NCBI GenBank assembly: GCA_913050215.1
Contig: CAJXBG010000004.1
Location: 18,958 to 82,957, forward strand
DNA length: 64,000 bases
Direction: 5' to 3'
DNA from: an uncultured Gammaproteobacteria bacterium
GTDB lineage: Bacteria; Pseudomonadota; Gammaproteobacteria; Pseudomonadales; Azotimanducaceae
In this document: one piece after another, positions 36,116 to 45,127 of the stretch
How the letters are laid out: the number at the start of each line of letters is the position of its first letter
How positions within the stretch are numbered: position 1 is the stretch's first letter
The notes under the pieces: generated by a model
The model's input: the letters and a program-made list of their open reading frames with translations, nothing else
What the model was told of the DNA's origin: nothing
Database searches by the model: none
Position numbers and translations under genes: made by a program

Positions 36116-37139
36116 CCTTAAGTTGAATATCCAAGAGATGTTTTGAGTTTTCACCGGGTATTTCACGAACCAGTCGTGGCAGAAGATACCCAGGCAGGTG
36201 TGCTTGCATCTTGCCGTAAATTATTTTGGCCTCTTCGTCATTGACGTGAAAGTGTGAGGTGCCTGCGACACGGTCAGGCATATGTAAATAGTAAGGTTGG
36301 ACGCTTTGATCGTAGAGCTTCTCGGCCAGCGATATCAGCACAGAAGCTGAGTCATTGATACCTCGAAGTAAGACGGACTGGTTTAACAACAAAGCACTCG
36401 CTTGTTTCAAGTCGTTGAGAACCCTTGCCGTCTGATTATCAAGTTCGTTTGGATGGTTAGCGTGTATCACAAGTGCTGTCTTTAGCGTTGTTTTTTTCAG
36501 TAATGATAATAGTTGAGGTGTGATTCGCTCTGGAAGCACTACCGGAATCCGACTATGGATACGGAGTCTTTTGAGATGGGGTATCGCCTCAAATTTTTCG
36601 ATGAGTGTTGCCAGCGCTTGATCATCAAGTAGTAACGGATCGCCGCCGGATAGAATGATTTCGGAAATGCTTGAATCTGCTGATATTGCGGCAAGGGCTT
36701 GCGTGTGTTTTTGGTCCCTGTGTTCTGCGTATGGGAAGTGTCGTCGAAAGCAGTAGCGGCAGTTGATCGCACAACCGCTGGTGGTGATCAACAGCGCTCT
36801 ACCATGATACTTTTTTATCAGCGCGGGAGCAGGGTTAACGTCTGTTCCTGTTTGCGTCTCTGCGAGTGGATCTTTGATGAAACCTGGCGCGTCGACAAGT
36901 TCAGCCGGCATCGCAAGCACTTGACGCAACAGCGGGTCCCCAGGGTCGCCATACTTCATGCGTGACGCGAATCCTCGCGGCACCAGCACAGGAAAATCCG
37001 GCTGTTGAAGCACTTCGGGTCGCAGCAGGGGAGACTTGACACCCACAAATTCAAGCAGCGCCTTGCTGCTACGAATAGCGTGACGCAATGCAGCACGGTA
37101 GGGTTCGTTTTCACTGGAAGAACGGGGGAGCAAAGGCAT
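36108..37139 (-). CDS. epmB: EF-P beta-lysylation protein EpmB (KamA-like radical SAM)
   Basis: The 343-residue radical SAM enzyme has the cluster motif C123-AIN-C127-RY-C130, a variant CxxxCxxC, followed by FRRHFPY as in lysine 2,3-aminomutases and EpmB. Other family marks are GGDPLLLDD, RIHSRIPVVLPERI and YYLHMPDRVAGTSHFHV. EpmB converts (S)-alpha-lysine to (R)-beta-lysine for attachment by EpmA to Lys34 of EF-P. The length (about 340) fits EpmB rather than the longer clostridial KamA. No efp or epmA is in the window; the EfpL here has Arg at the target position. It overlaps pabB. Confidence 0.93.
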   Translation of the reverse strand: MPLLPRSSSENEPYRAALRHAIRSSKALLEFVGVKSPLLRPEVLQQPDFPVLVPRGFASRMKYGDPGDPLLRQVLAMPAELVDAPGFIKDPLAETQTGTDVNPAPALIKKYHGRALLITTSGCAINCRYCFRRHFPYAEHRDQKHTQALAAISADSSISEIILSGGDPLLLDDQALATLIEKFEAIPHLKRLRIHSRIPVVLPERITPQLLSLLKKTTLKTALVIHANHPNELDNQTARVLNDLKQASALLLNQSVLLRGINDSASVLISLAEKLYDQSVQPYYLHMPDRVAGTSHFHVNDEEAKIIYGKMQAHLPGYLLPRLVREIPGENSKHLLDIQLKDE

Positions 37140-37210
37140 TCAGGTCGTTTTTGCAGGTAAGGGTTACGAAAGGCGGTATTGTAGCAGTGAATTCAACTTC
37201 GTCTGAGTCT

Positions 37211-37654
37211 TCAGTTGCTTTCTCCCTCTTTTCGCGTGACCGGACCCGAAGTTCTTAGTGCATAAAGAACACGTCCTTTTGCGCAAACCACTCCCTTGTC
37301 ACTTTTGATCTCTACTTCAATGGTACAGAGCTGACGACCCCGTTTGATTACCCGCGCTTCAGCGTCTATCCATTCACCGTGCGCCTGCCGCAAATAGGTT
37401 ACCTGTAAATCAGCGGTGCCGGCAGGCTCGCTGCCTTCCCTCAAGTTGCTAAACACCGCTGGCACAGCAGCCATATCGACCATGGTTGAAATCACCCCGC
37501 CATTGACACTGCCACCAATACCGGTCGGGGTCGTTTCTTTGATAACAAGTCGAAGCCGTGCAAAATCTTCACGTGTGTCGATGAGTGTGAGTCCTAGGTA
37601 TTGATGAAAGGGATTATCATCAAAGTTTGCGAAAAAGTTTTTGTCTGCAGGCAT
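37211..37654 (-). CDS. PaaI-like hotdog thioesterase
   Basis: The start ATG 37654 is preceded by AAGAGAG; the frame is open upstream to 37777 without support. The 147-residue protein shows the hotdog-fold PaaI/4HBT pattern: FHQYLGLTLIDTREDFARLRL, GSVNGGVISTMVDMAAVPAV with the catalytic Asp, and DLQVTYLRQAHGEWIDAEARV. Members hydrolyse aryl- or acyl-CoA thioesters in the cytoplasm. It is divergent from the TauD-like gene across 232 bp that holds an inverted repeat. The natural substrate is unknown. Confidence 0.87.
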   Translation of the reverse strand: MPADKNFFANFDDNPFHQYLGLTLIDTREDFARLRLVIKETTPTGIGGSVNGGVISTMVDMAAVPAVFSNLREGSEPAGTADLQVTYLRQAHGEWIDAEARVIKRGRQLCTIEVEIKSDKGVVCAKGRVLYALRTSGPVTRKEGESN

Positions 37655-37786
37655 ATCTCTCTTCTTGTGACCTATCTTGAGGCTCAGGGTGGACCAGCGG
37701 CTAAAAATACAATATCGAGAATTGTGATCTACTGAACGGTCCCCAATCCGAGAGTATATCGTGATCCGCTCTGCCATTCATCGTTC

Positions 37787-37813
37787 CTTGCGCTATCCGG
37801 AAGCTGGCGCAAG
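37787..37813. promoter_or_regulatory. Inverted repeat between thioesterase and dioxygenase genes
   Basis: CTTGCGC (37787-37793) and GCGCAAG (37807-37813) form 7-bp arms around a 13-base loop; with one mismatch the arms extend to nine. It sits in the divergent promoter region and could bind a regulator. No -10 or -35 could be placed reliably. Confidence 0.35.
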
Positions 37814-37886
37814 ACAGTAATCTTGTCTTCGGCTGGCATAGATAGTGGTTCGATGAGACACTGCAGTGATAATCAGGAGAAATCCA

Positions 37887-38750
37887 ATGATAGACAAATC
37901 CCAATTATCGACCGGCGAACGGTATGGTTATTCGCTCTATCACCTCTCTCCAATGATTGGTACGGAGATTCGTGGTATCAATCTAGGTGATAAATTAGCA
38001 GACGAAGTCATCGTCTGGTTGTCAGACCTGCTTGTAGATCGGAAAGTAATATTTTTTCGTGATCAGACAATTTCGGTCAAACAGCATGTTGAGTTTGCTC
38101 GGAGATTTGGCGATATCGAAATACACCCATTCACAAACAATGATGATACGTATCCGGAAGTCATTCGCCTTGATAATGACAAGGCTCGTCCGCCAAGAAT
38201 TAATCAATGGCACTCCGACGTCACCTGGCGTCAGAACCCTTCGCTTGGTTCTATCTTGCGTGGTGTTGAAATCCCCGAAGTCGGGGGAGACACCCTGTTT
38301 GCCAACATGGAATCCGCCTATGAAGGTCTAGATGATGAAACAAAAGAATTGCTTGATGGGTTATATGCCATTCATGATAACGAAGTGTTCCTTCAAGGCA
38401 TGAAACAGCGGGGTGCAGGGGAAGATGAAATCGACGCGATGCGAAAGAAGTTTCCACCCGTTAAACACCCTGTGGTGCGAACTCACCCGGTGAGTCAGCG
38501 AAAGTCTGTTTACGTCAATTCGACCTTCACCCGCTGTATCGATGGTATGGATACAGAAGTTTCTGACAAGCTATTACAAAAACTGTATCTGACGGCATGG
38601 AATCCAGATCACCAATGCAGGTTTAGATGGCAGAAGGACTCCTTCACTTTCTGGGATAATCGGTCCGTGCAGCATTTCGCCGCCGCGGACTATTGGCCCA
38701 ATGTTAGGAAAATGGAACGCGTCACGGTAGTGGGTGATCGTCCGGTCTAA
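37887..38750 (+). CDS. TauD/TfdA-family 2-oxoglutarate-dependent dioxygenase
   Basis: The start is ATG 37887 after AGGAGA, seven bases away. The 287-residue protein has the Fe ligands HSD in WHSDVTWRQNPSLGS at about 110 and the distal His in FTFWDNRSVQHFAAADYWP, followed by the 2-oxoglutarate-binding Arg in RKMERVTVVGDRP. The N-terminal LSPMIGTEIRGINLGDKL and RDQTISVKQHVEFARRFGD are standard for TauD. It oxidises an organic substrate such as a sulfonate or aryloxyacid with O2 and 2-oxoglutarate. No sulfonate transport genes are nearby, so taurine is not assured. Confidence 0.91.
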   Translation: MIDKSQLSTGERYGYSLYHLSPMIGTEIRGINLGDKLADEVIVWLSDLLVDRKVIFFRDQTISVKQHVEFARRFGDIEIHPFTNNDDTYPEVIRLDNDKARPPRINQWHSDVTWRQNPSLGSILRGVEIPEVGGDTLFANMESAYEGLDDETKELLDGLYAIHDNEVFLQGMKQRGAGEDEIDAMRKKFPPVKHPVVRTHPVSQRKSVYVNSTFTRCIDGMDTEVSDKLLQKLYLTAWNPDHQCRFRWQKDSFTFWDNRSVQHFAAADYWPNVRKMERVTVVGDRPV

Positions 38751-38947
38751 TGCTGTTGACTCTGCTTCAGGACTTCTATGTTTTACAGTTGTGGTCTTGC
38801 GAGCGGTGTGGCTAAAAAAATTTGTGATATGGGCTTGTGAGAGCGTTATCCGCAAGCTGCTACCTTGATGTCTTGCGCGGGATAGCTTGCAAAAAAACAC
38901 CCCATTGTTGCAAGGGTTGAGGCTGAAAAATCCATACAGCCGCCGCG

Positions 38948-40135
38948 CTATTGTCGCCGGTCACGATGTTTGAGCCTGTTTGAATAAGCTTGCAACTTTA
39001 ATTCATACAAAGCGCGTGCTTGCTCGTTTTGAGTATTATTCATTGCAAGTTCAAGCTGGATCTTACTTTCTGCATCTTGACCCAGATGGGAATATGCGCG
39101 GGCGAGTTGATAGTGTAATTCGTGCATGTAAGGTGCGCGTTTAATTGCCCGCCGATAATAGTTAACTGCATCCCTGTATTGGCCTGTTTTAAGCGCTAAG
39201 AACGCCAGTCTTTGCCAACGGTATGGACTTGGGTCATCAATCTGTTGAAGTTTGGTTTCGATAAGCTTGGCTTCGTCAAGTCGATGTTGCTCTACGAGCA
39301 AAAGTTGATAATTTTTCAGTAGCGTCAAGGGCGTTGGAAGCGAAGCGATGCCATACTGATAAACGTCTTCTGCTTTACTTATTTCACCAATCTTCTTATA
39401 GATAACAGCCAGCATATTAAATGCTGATGCGCTGGAATTATTAAGTGCGAGTGCTTCTATTACTAACCAATACGCCAGATTGAAATTTGCCGACTCGATA
39501 GCATCGGCTGCTTTATTGAGATAGTACATAGAGACATATTTTGGTTCGCTCAGATTACCAACAAAACGGCTCGTTTCATTAGGGAAGTAGTCCACGATGA
39601 TGCCTGGCTTTAGGAAATATACGACGTTTTTTGCAGGTGGTGCGGTTTTTCTAAGCAACTTTGTCCTGACATGGACGCCTTTGATAATGACATTTTCCCC
39701 TTGCTCAAAAACAGGGGCATCATCCATCAGTTGATATTCAATTTTGATGTTAGCGCGATTGGCCAGTGCGGTTGTGAGCATCGCCAGGGACATACAATTA
39801 CCCTGTTGCTGTTCCAAAGCTTCCGCGGCGGTGAGGGTTTCACCGAGATAAGAGAACTCAGGTGTACTTTGTTCCAAGTAATTGTATAGCCTTCGATTAG
39901 GTAAATGCTTTCTGTTTCTGGGGGCGTTAAAGTATTCGTCGAACGCGCGATATTGCGCTGGCGTTAAATCGTGAAGTGAATGCGGCGAGATGATTTCCGG
40001 CCGTGTACCAAATAATTCGTCGGCGGTGTAGTCGAATGCTGGTTGTGCCGGTGAATCTGACTCGATGGGTGTGTTCACGGCGCAGCTTGCTAGCAAGCCT
40101 AAAAGCAAGATAAAAAACATGATTCTGCAGGGCAT
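38948..40135 (-). CDS. Lipoprotein with transglutaminase-like and TPR domains
   Basis: The start ATG 40135 follows GGAGG and opens a lipoprotein signal, MPCRIMFFILLLGLLASC, with lipidated Cys18; the longer frame to 40339 lacks both. The mature part has EYFNAPRNRKHLPNRRLYNYLE and ALEQQQGNCMSLAMLTTALA, where the Cys of GNCMSLA is the expected nucleophile of a transglutaminase/cysteine-protease-like domain. From about residue 250, helical repeats with YWLVIEALALNNSSASAFNMLAVIY-type units indicate TPRs for protein binding. It is 395 residues and should sit in the envelope. It is divergent from DUF3604. Confidence 0.8.
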   Translation of the reverse strand: MPCRIMFFILLLGLLASCAVNTPIESDSPAQPAFDYTADELFGTRPEIISPHSLHDLTPAQYRAFDEYFNAPRNRKHLPNRRLYNYLEQSTPEFSYLGETLTAAEALEQQQGNCMSLAMLTTALANRANIKIEYQLMDDAPVFEQGENVIIKGVHVRTKLLRKTAPPAKNVVYFLKPGIIVDYFPNETSRFVGNLSEPKYVSMYYLNKAADAIESANFNLAYWLVIEALALNNSSASAFNMLAVIYKKIGEISKAEDVYQYGIASLPTPLTLLKNYQLLLVEQHRLDEAKLIETKLQQIDDPSPYRWQRLAFLALKTGQYRDAVNYYRRAIKRAPYMHELHYQLARAYSHLGQDAESKIQLELAMNNTQNEQARALYELKLQAYSNRLKHRDRRQ

Positions 40136-40326
40136 CGATACTGCCTCCGGTGTGCGCGCAGGGTGCCTAAAATTTTGATTATCCATATATTTTTTTCGAG
40201 TAAAACTCTTCAGTTGATCGAGATATGTTTTGCCATCAAAAAAGTGTGTTCTGTCAATGCAATTTACATTGATTTGCTTGACCGACTCAGTCATATTCAG
40301 ACCATATTCTCTAAGTTGGATATATC

Positions 40327-42042
40327 GTGAACAGAACATTTTGGTTGTTCTTTATCATTTTTACGTCTGGGCCAGCGATCGGTTCTGAAACTGAAAACTG
40401 TCCCTACTACGAAGAAGAGACAAAAAACGTCTATTGGGGTGATTTGCATGTTCACTCTGCCTATTCGCTGGATGCATGGGGTTATGGCACCATGCGAACG
40501 CCCGCAGAGGCCTATGCATTTGCACGAGGAACGCCAATAAAACTTGCCGGGTCGATACCGGTGCAACTTGACCGCCCCTTGGATTTTATGTCAGTAACTG
40601 ATCACGCTGAGTGGTTTGATCTTTTATATATCTGCACTGACCCTGAGTGGAGCGATGAGCCGTATTGCAACATCATGACAGAAAATAATAATGCCTTGGA
40701 AGGCCGCAAGGTGTTTGTAGAGTACGTACTCCCGACGATAACAGAGGCCGTTCCTGCGCCAACGCCGCTGTGTGCAAAAAATCCTGAGCATTGCAAAACC
40801 GCGCAGCAACTTCAGTGGCAGAGAATTCAACATCAAACGAACCAAGCCAACGATCCATGTAGATTCACCTCTTTCATTGGCTTTGAATGGTCAGCAACAC
40901 CCGACTACAGTCACAATCATCGCAACGTGATATTTGCGAATGACAAGGTCAGTCACGAAGCGATCGACTATATGCGATTCGAGACGCCTGAAAAACTGTG
41001 GCGCGAACTGGACAAGCAATGTAAGGCTGAGGATGGGTGTGAGGCGATTGCGATACCGCACAATTCGAATATGGGTGATGGTAAAAGCTTTGATGTTGAA
41101 ATTGAATCTGATGTTGCTCTTTCGCTGAGGGCCAAATATGAAACCCTGATTGAGATTCATCAGGAAAAAGGTAACAGTGAATGTCTGCCCGCGTTTGGTA
41201 CCACGGATGAGGACTGTAATTTTGAGCGCTCTCTTACTAAGAGTTCCGTGCCTGCCACACGTGAAAGTTATAGCCCGCAAGAATGGGAAAAGATGCGCCG
41301 TGGATACGTCAGAGGATTGCTATTGAGGGGACTGTTGGCTTACGACAAGTCCGGGACCCAGAAACAGAACCCGCTCCAGATGGGGGTTATCGGTTCTACT
41401 GATGGGCATGCCGGGACGCCTGGATTTGTTGAGGAGAGCCAGTGGATGGGCTCTGTGTTTGGTCTTGGCAATCTCGACAGGACTATGACCCGTGTCAATT
41501 GGAATCCAGGCGGACTCGCCGCGGTCCGTGCGGAACAAAACACCAGAGCGAGTCTTTTTGCTGCAATGAAAAGACGTGAGGTTTATGCCACGAGCGGGCC
41601 GAGAATCACGATGAACTTTACCGCATCAGCGGCCCCTCTGGCCTGCGATTCGAAAACGCCAGCAGGGAAAATAATTTCAATGGGCGGAGAGTTTTCCAGA
41701 ACATCCAATGCGCCGCATTTTCGAATCGATGCGTTATATGACCGCACACCCATTCAGTCAATTGAAATCGTAAAAGGTGAGCTGGTGAACGGTCGTCTCG
41801 AAGAGTCTTTGATTGAAGTCTGGCGTTCCAATTCTGGATCATTGAATGTTTGTGCAACCTGGGAGGATTTATCGTTTAATCAGACCTCACCGGCGTTTTG
41901 GTATGCGCGAGTGATAGAGGCGCCATCTCCACGCTGGTCAGCCCATCACTGCAAGGAAGCTGGTCGCTGTGATGAATTCCCGGAAGCGCAACGTACTGTC
42001 CAGGAGCGGGCCTGGGCATCACCCATCTGGTACTTACCCTGA
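40327..42042 (+). CDS. Secreted DUF3604 family protein (PHP-like metalloenzyme)
   Basis: The 571-residue protein has a short signal peptide (residues 1-20, ending AIGSE) and then the DUF3604 opening VYWGDLHVHSAYSLDA, with PHP-like metal ligands in DLHVHS, FMSVTDHAEWFDLL, FEWSATPDYSHNHRNV and GVIGSTDGHAGTPGF. The family is conserved in marine and soil bacteria and is predicted to be a metal-dependent hydrolase; its substrate is unknown. Many paired Cys suggest a disulfide-containing periplasmic protein. The start is GTG 40327 with a weak SD. It precedes the GMC gene by 40 bp. Confidence 0.9.
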   Translation: MNRTFWLFFIIFTSGPAIGSETENCPYYEEETKNVYWGDLHVHSAYSLDAWGYGTMRTPAEAYAFARGTPIKLAGSIPVQLDRPLDFMSVTDHAEWFDLLYICTDPEWSDEPYCNIMTENNNALEGRKVFVEYVLPTITEAVPAPTPLCAKNPEHCKTAQQLQWQRIQHQTNQANDPCRFTSFIGFEWSATPDYSHNHRNVIFANDKVSHEAIDYMRFETPEKLWRELDKQCKAEDGCEAIAIPHNSNMGDGKSFDVEIESDVALSLRAKYETLIEIHQEKGNSECLPAFGTTDEDCNFERSLTKSSVPATRESYSPQEWEKMRRGYVRGLLLRGLLAYDKSGTQKQNPLQMGVIGSTDGHAGTPGFVEESQWMGSVFGLGNLDRTMTRVNWNPGGLAAVRAEQNTRASLFAAMKRREVYATSGPRITMNFTASAAPLACDSKTPAGKIISMGGEFSRTSNAPHFRIDALYDRTPIQSIEIVKGELVNGRLEESLIEVWRSNSGSLNVCATWEDLSFNQTSPAFWYARVIEAPSPRWSAHHCKEAGRCDEFPEAQRTVQERAWASPIWYLP

Positions 42043-42082
42043 AACAGGTAGTAATAGGTTTCTATTGCAGAGGAGCAAAAAA

Positions 42083-43699
42083 TTGGTTGATTCAGCAACA
42101 AACGATCCGGTTGATGTATTAATTATTGGGGCAGGGGCGTCAGGTGCCGCGGTAGCATGGAGCCTAGCCGACACGAAGATGCGAATTGTCTGCCTCGAGC
42201 AGGGCGACTGGACCAACTCGGCCGAATACCCCACAACGGGAAAGAACTGGGAAGTACTACAACACGGTGCCTATAGCATTAATCCTAATGTCAGGGGCCG
42301 AGCGACTGACTATCCCATTAACAACAATGATTCTCCGATTGATGTTGTAAATTTTAACGGCGTGGGCGGGGGCACTATCATGTATGCAGCTCACTTTCCT
42401 CGTTTGCACCCTTCTGATTTCAAGGTGAAAAGTCTTGATGGCGTTGCGGATGACTGGCCGATTAGTTATGACACCCTAGACAGTTATTTTACACAGAACG
42501 ATAGAATGATGGGCGTGTCTGGGCTCGCAGGTGACCCGATGTATCCGCCGAAGCAACCGCCGCTGCCGCCGATCCCGATGGGATTGGTGGGTGATAAAAT
42601 TGCCAGCGGCTATGACAAGCTTGGTTGGCACTGGTGGCCATCTGACAGCGCAATTATCTCACAACAATACGAAGGACGAGACAAGTGTCTTAACCTCGGG
42701 CCTTGCATGTCGGGCTGTTCCCAGGGTGCTAAAAGTAGTGTGGATATCACCTATTGGCCCGAAGCGCTGCGCCAGGGTGTAGAGCTTCGAACCAGGTGCA
42801 GAGTTCGCGAGGTGACCGTTTCAGAGGAGGGTATGGCTAACGGCGTCATTTACTACAATGAAGCCGGAGAAGAATGTTTTCAGGCAGCCGAGGTTGTGGT
42901 GATGGCTTGTAACGGTGTTGGTACACCAAGAATCTTACTGAATTCGGTATCAGAACACTTCCCTGATGGGCTTGCTAATAGCAGTGGTTTAGTTGGCAAG
43001 AACCTGATGTTTCATCCCATTGGATATGTTCAGGGGGTGTTTGATGAACAACTAGATAGTCATCGGGGGCCGACGGGTTGTTGTATTCTTAGTAAGGAGT
43101 TCTATGAGACTGACCTAGATCGGGGCTTTGTGCGTGGTTATAACATGCAGATCAGTCGAGGTTCAGGCCCATTTAATACTGCTATTCAGGGTTACCACTC
43201 GGGCAGAATTCCTTGGGGCGCCGATCATCACAAAGCATTTCAATCCATGTTTGATCATACGGCGGGGGTTGCTGTTCTGTGCGAGGATCTGCCTGAGTTA
43301 CACAATACCGTGACGCTTGACCCAGACTTAAAAGACTCCGATGGTATTCCAGCAGCAAAAATAAATTATACGCTCAGTGAAAACTCACAGAAAATGTTAG
43401 CACACGGGCTTGCTCGCGCAGAAGAGGTGATGGAAGCGGCGGGCGCAAAGGAAATCGTGAATAATGGCATGATACGTTCCGCAGGTTGGCATTTGCTGGG
43501 TACAGCGAGAATGGGAGAGGATCCAAAAACCTCAGTGGTTAATCACTGGGGACGTAGTCACGACGTAAAAAACCTGTTTATTGTTGATGGCAGTATTTTT
43601 GTGACGTCGGGCGGCGTGAACCCTACCAGTACAATTCAGGCGTTGGCACTTTATATTGCCGATACGATGAAAAAGAATCTGGCTAACTTGTTTGATTAA
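42083..43699 (+). CDS. GMC family oxidoreductase, catalytic subunit
   Basis: I choose TTG 42083 because AGAGGAG lies seven bases upstream and the ADP-binding fold follows at once (VDVLIIGAGASG, Gly16-Gly21); the longer frame to 41969 runs inside DUF3604. The 538-residue protein has a Cys triplet C-x5-C-x3-C in DKCLNLGPCMSGCSQGAKSS and the C-terminal WHLLGTARMG with NPTSTIQALAL. This layout is that of bacterial GMC dehydrogenases paired with a subunit-3 protein, as in gluconate and glucose dehydrogenases. It oxidises an alcohol with FAD. No signal peptide is seen, so it may be cytoplasmic. Confidence 0.88.
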   Translation: MVDSATNDPVDVLIIGAGASGAAVAWSLADTKMRIVCLEQGDWTNSAEYPTTGKNWEVLQHGAYSINPNVRGRATDYPINNNDSPIDVVNFNGVGGGTIMYAAHFPRLHPSDFKVKSLDGVADDWPISYDTLDSYFTQNDRMMGVSGLAGDPMYPPKQPPLPPIPMGLVGDKIASGYDKLGWHWWPSDSAIISQQYEGRDKCLNLGPCMSGCSQGAKSSVDITYWPEALRQGVELRTRCRVREVTVSEEGMANGVIYYNEAGEECFQAAEVVVMACNGVGTPRILLNSVSEHFPDGLANSSGLVGKNLMFHPIGYVQGVFDEQLDSHRGPTGCCILSKEFYETDLDRGFVRGYNMQISRGSGPFNTAIQGYHSGRIPWGADHHKAFQSMFDHTAGVAVLCEDLPELHNTVTLDPDLKDSDGIPAAKINYTLSENSQKMLAHGLARAEEVMEAAGAKEIVNNGMIRSAGWHLLGTARMGEDPKTSVVNHWGRSHDVKNLFIVDGSIFVTSGGVNPTSTIQALALYIADTMKKNLANLFD

Positions 43700-43710
43700 G
43701 GGGTGTGCGA

Positions 43711-44175
43711 ATGAATGATTCAACGAAAGACAGTAATGTGATTACGTCTGATCAACCTTTAACATCTGAGCAAGCGGAACTGCTTTCAAGTTTGCTTAAC
43801 GTCATCATACCCCCGAGTGACGATGGCGTGATGCCCGGCGCTGGCGAGCTTGACTTGGTCTCATACCTGCGTGAGCAAACGCCGGAAGTCGTCGCCACTA
43901 TCAGACAGGCGAGCAGTTTTTTTGAGTTCGACTTTCCTTCGAAGTCTGCGACAGAACGTCATCAATTGGTCGTTGAATTCAGTGTGACAGAGCCGGAAAT
44001 GTTCAATACGCTGCTATTTCAGAGCTACGCTTGTTACTACCAGAATGATCGTGTCCTGACTGGACTTGGGCTGGCAGCGGGGCCACCTTTTCCTCGTGGT
44101 AACAGTGTTGATTCGGGTGACCTGACCACTCTTGATAAGGTTGTCCAAAATGCCAAAGGTTATCGGCGGGTTTGA
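43711..44175 (+). CDS. Gluconate 2-dehydrogenase subunit 3-like protein
   Basis: The start ATG 43711 follows AAGGGG; GTG 43705 is possible. The 154-residue protein has the subunit 3 pattern LTSEQAELLSSLLNVIIPPSDDGVMPGAGEL read in two parts, and the ending VVQNAKGYRRV. In known complexes this small chaperone-like subunit carries a Tat signal and escorts the GMC catalytic subunit across the membrane. Here no Tat twin-arginine or hydrophobic segment is visible, and no cytochrome subunit follows. It begins 11 bp after the GMC gene. Confidence 0.88.
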   Translation: MNDSTKDSNVITSDQPLTSEQAELLSSLLNVIIPPSDDGVMPGAGELDLVSYLREQTPEVVATIRQASSFFEFDFPSKSATERHQLVVEFSVTEPEMFNTLLFQSYACYYQNDRVLTGLGLAAGPPFPRGNSVDSGDLTTLDKVVQNAKGYRRV

Positions 44176-44235
44176 GTGAGGCGCGGGTAACGCTTGTTCG
44201 CAACGGCAGCCGAAGGAAAATAGCTCAGTGAGTAC

Positions 44236-44259
44236 TGCGGTCTCACAATGTGGACCGCA
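44236..44259. terminator. Possible hairpin between convergent genes
   Basis: TGCGGTC (44236-44242) and GACCGCA (44253-44259) can form a 7-bp stem with a ten-base loop between the convergent subunit-3 and 44283-45065 genes. No U-tract follows on either strand, so a role in termination is uncertain. Confidence 0.3.
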
Positions 44260-44282
44260 CCTCAGATATGTCTATCCGCCGG

Positions 44283-45065
44283 TTATGCGCCTGGGCGATT
44301 CAAGACTTCCGCGAAATACACGTTTTGACCCGTGCAGGTAGCATACGAAGTTTGGTAAGACTCGCGCTGCCGCCATCCATCATTATTCGCATAGTTATTC
44401 ATATAAGCATTCAGACCTGCGTTGTCGCTAAAACTCAGCATGTGCATATATTCGCCGGGAGCATTCCGCATACCGAGCCCCGTATACATAATGCTCCAGG
44501 CTTTTACGGGGGAATCTGGCGAGCGGTTTGCGAGCATGCCGTCGTGTTTGTCTTGAAGATGATCATAGCTTACGCCCGGCAAGCGCGAACACCAATCCAT
44601 GGTAATAATACGCGTGTCTTTCGCGGTAATAGTCTCGTCAGCGTAAAGTGTAAAAATGGGATTGAGACTTACGCTGCAGTCAGCAATAGATTGCCAATCC
44701 TCGTTGAGCGCTTGGCCTTCTTTGGTGGTTTGCCATTTGTCCCATGCTTCGCCGCTGACTTCAAACGGGGCAGCAAGCAGCTCTATCCACTCGTAACCGC
44801 TTTGATTATTTGGTTGCGAGTGGTACATAGGCGTCAGACGCAAAGCAAATGTTTCAACACCTTGCTTTTTAGACCAATCAACATACGCATCAAAATTAGC
44901 TTTGTAGTCCTTCATTTTTTTGCCCGGTTTCAACGAGCACAATTGCATTTGTAAGGAATTGCCTTGACTTAGATCCAAACCAGCCACGCGTTTGGTTACC
45001 TGATCGTCAGCGACGACCGAACCACAAAACAACAAAAATGCACTAATTAACAACTTTATTAACAT
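44283..45065 (-). CDS. Secreted protein of unknown family
   Basis: The 260-residue protein begins with a clear signal peptide (residues 1-19, MLIKLLISAFLLFCGSVVA, then DDQV). The mature part has five Cys and two similar halves that each contain an aromatic-rich strand pair, such as YEWIELLAAPFEVSGEAWDKW and WSIMYTGLGMRNAPGEYMHM, suggesting a duplicated alpha-beta barrel-like fold. I do not recognise the family. GAGGG precedes the ATG at 45065 and a plausible promoter lies just upstream. It is convergent with the GMC pair. Confidence 0.78.
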   Translation of the reverse strand: MLIKLLISAFLLFCGSVVADDQVTKRVAGLDLSQGNSLQMQLCSLKPGKKMKDYKANFDAYVDWSKKQGVETFALRLTPMYHSQPNNQSGYEWIELLAAPFEVSGEAWDKWQTTKEGQALNEDWQSIADCSVSLNPIFTLYADETITAKDTRIITMDWCSRLPGVSYDHLQDKHDGMLANRSPDSPVKAWSIMYTGLGMRNAPGEYMHMLSFSDNAGLNAYMNNYANNDGWRQRESYQTSYATCTGQNVYFAEVLNRPGA

Positions 45066-45099
45066 TTTGTACCCTCATCCCAATGGTGTAGAAGTTCGA

Positions 45100-45127
45100 T
45101 TTATACCATGCGCTAGCAAGCGGGCAA
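45100..45127 (-). promoter_or_regulatory. Sigma70-type promoter for the 45065 gene
   Basis: On the minus strand TTGCCC (45127-45122) and TATAAA (45105-45100) are spaced 16 bp, with TG before the -10. An inverted repeat, TTCGA/TCGAA at 45134-45149, lies just upstream of the -35. Confidence 0.5.

Noticed and set aside
38852..38890. GCAAGCT/AGCTTGC inverted repeat with A7 after it
   Set aside because: The loop is 25 bases and the A-run is on the wrong side for an intrinsic terminator on either strand.
44250..44954. 234-codon plus-strand frame opposite the secreted-protein gene
   Set aside because: Mirror frame of the 44283-45065 gene; that gene has an SD, promoter and signal peptide and this frame has none.
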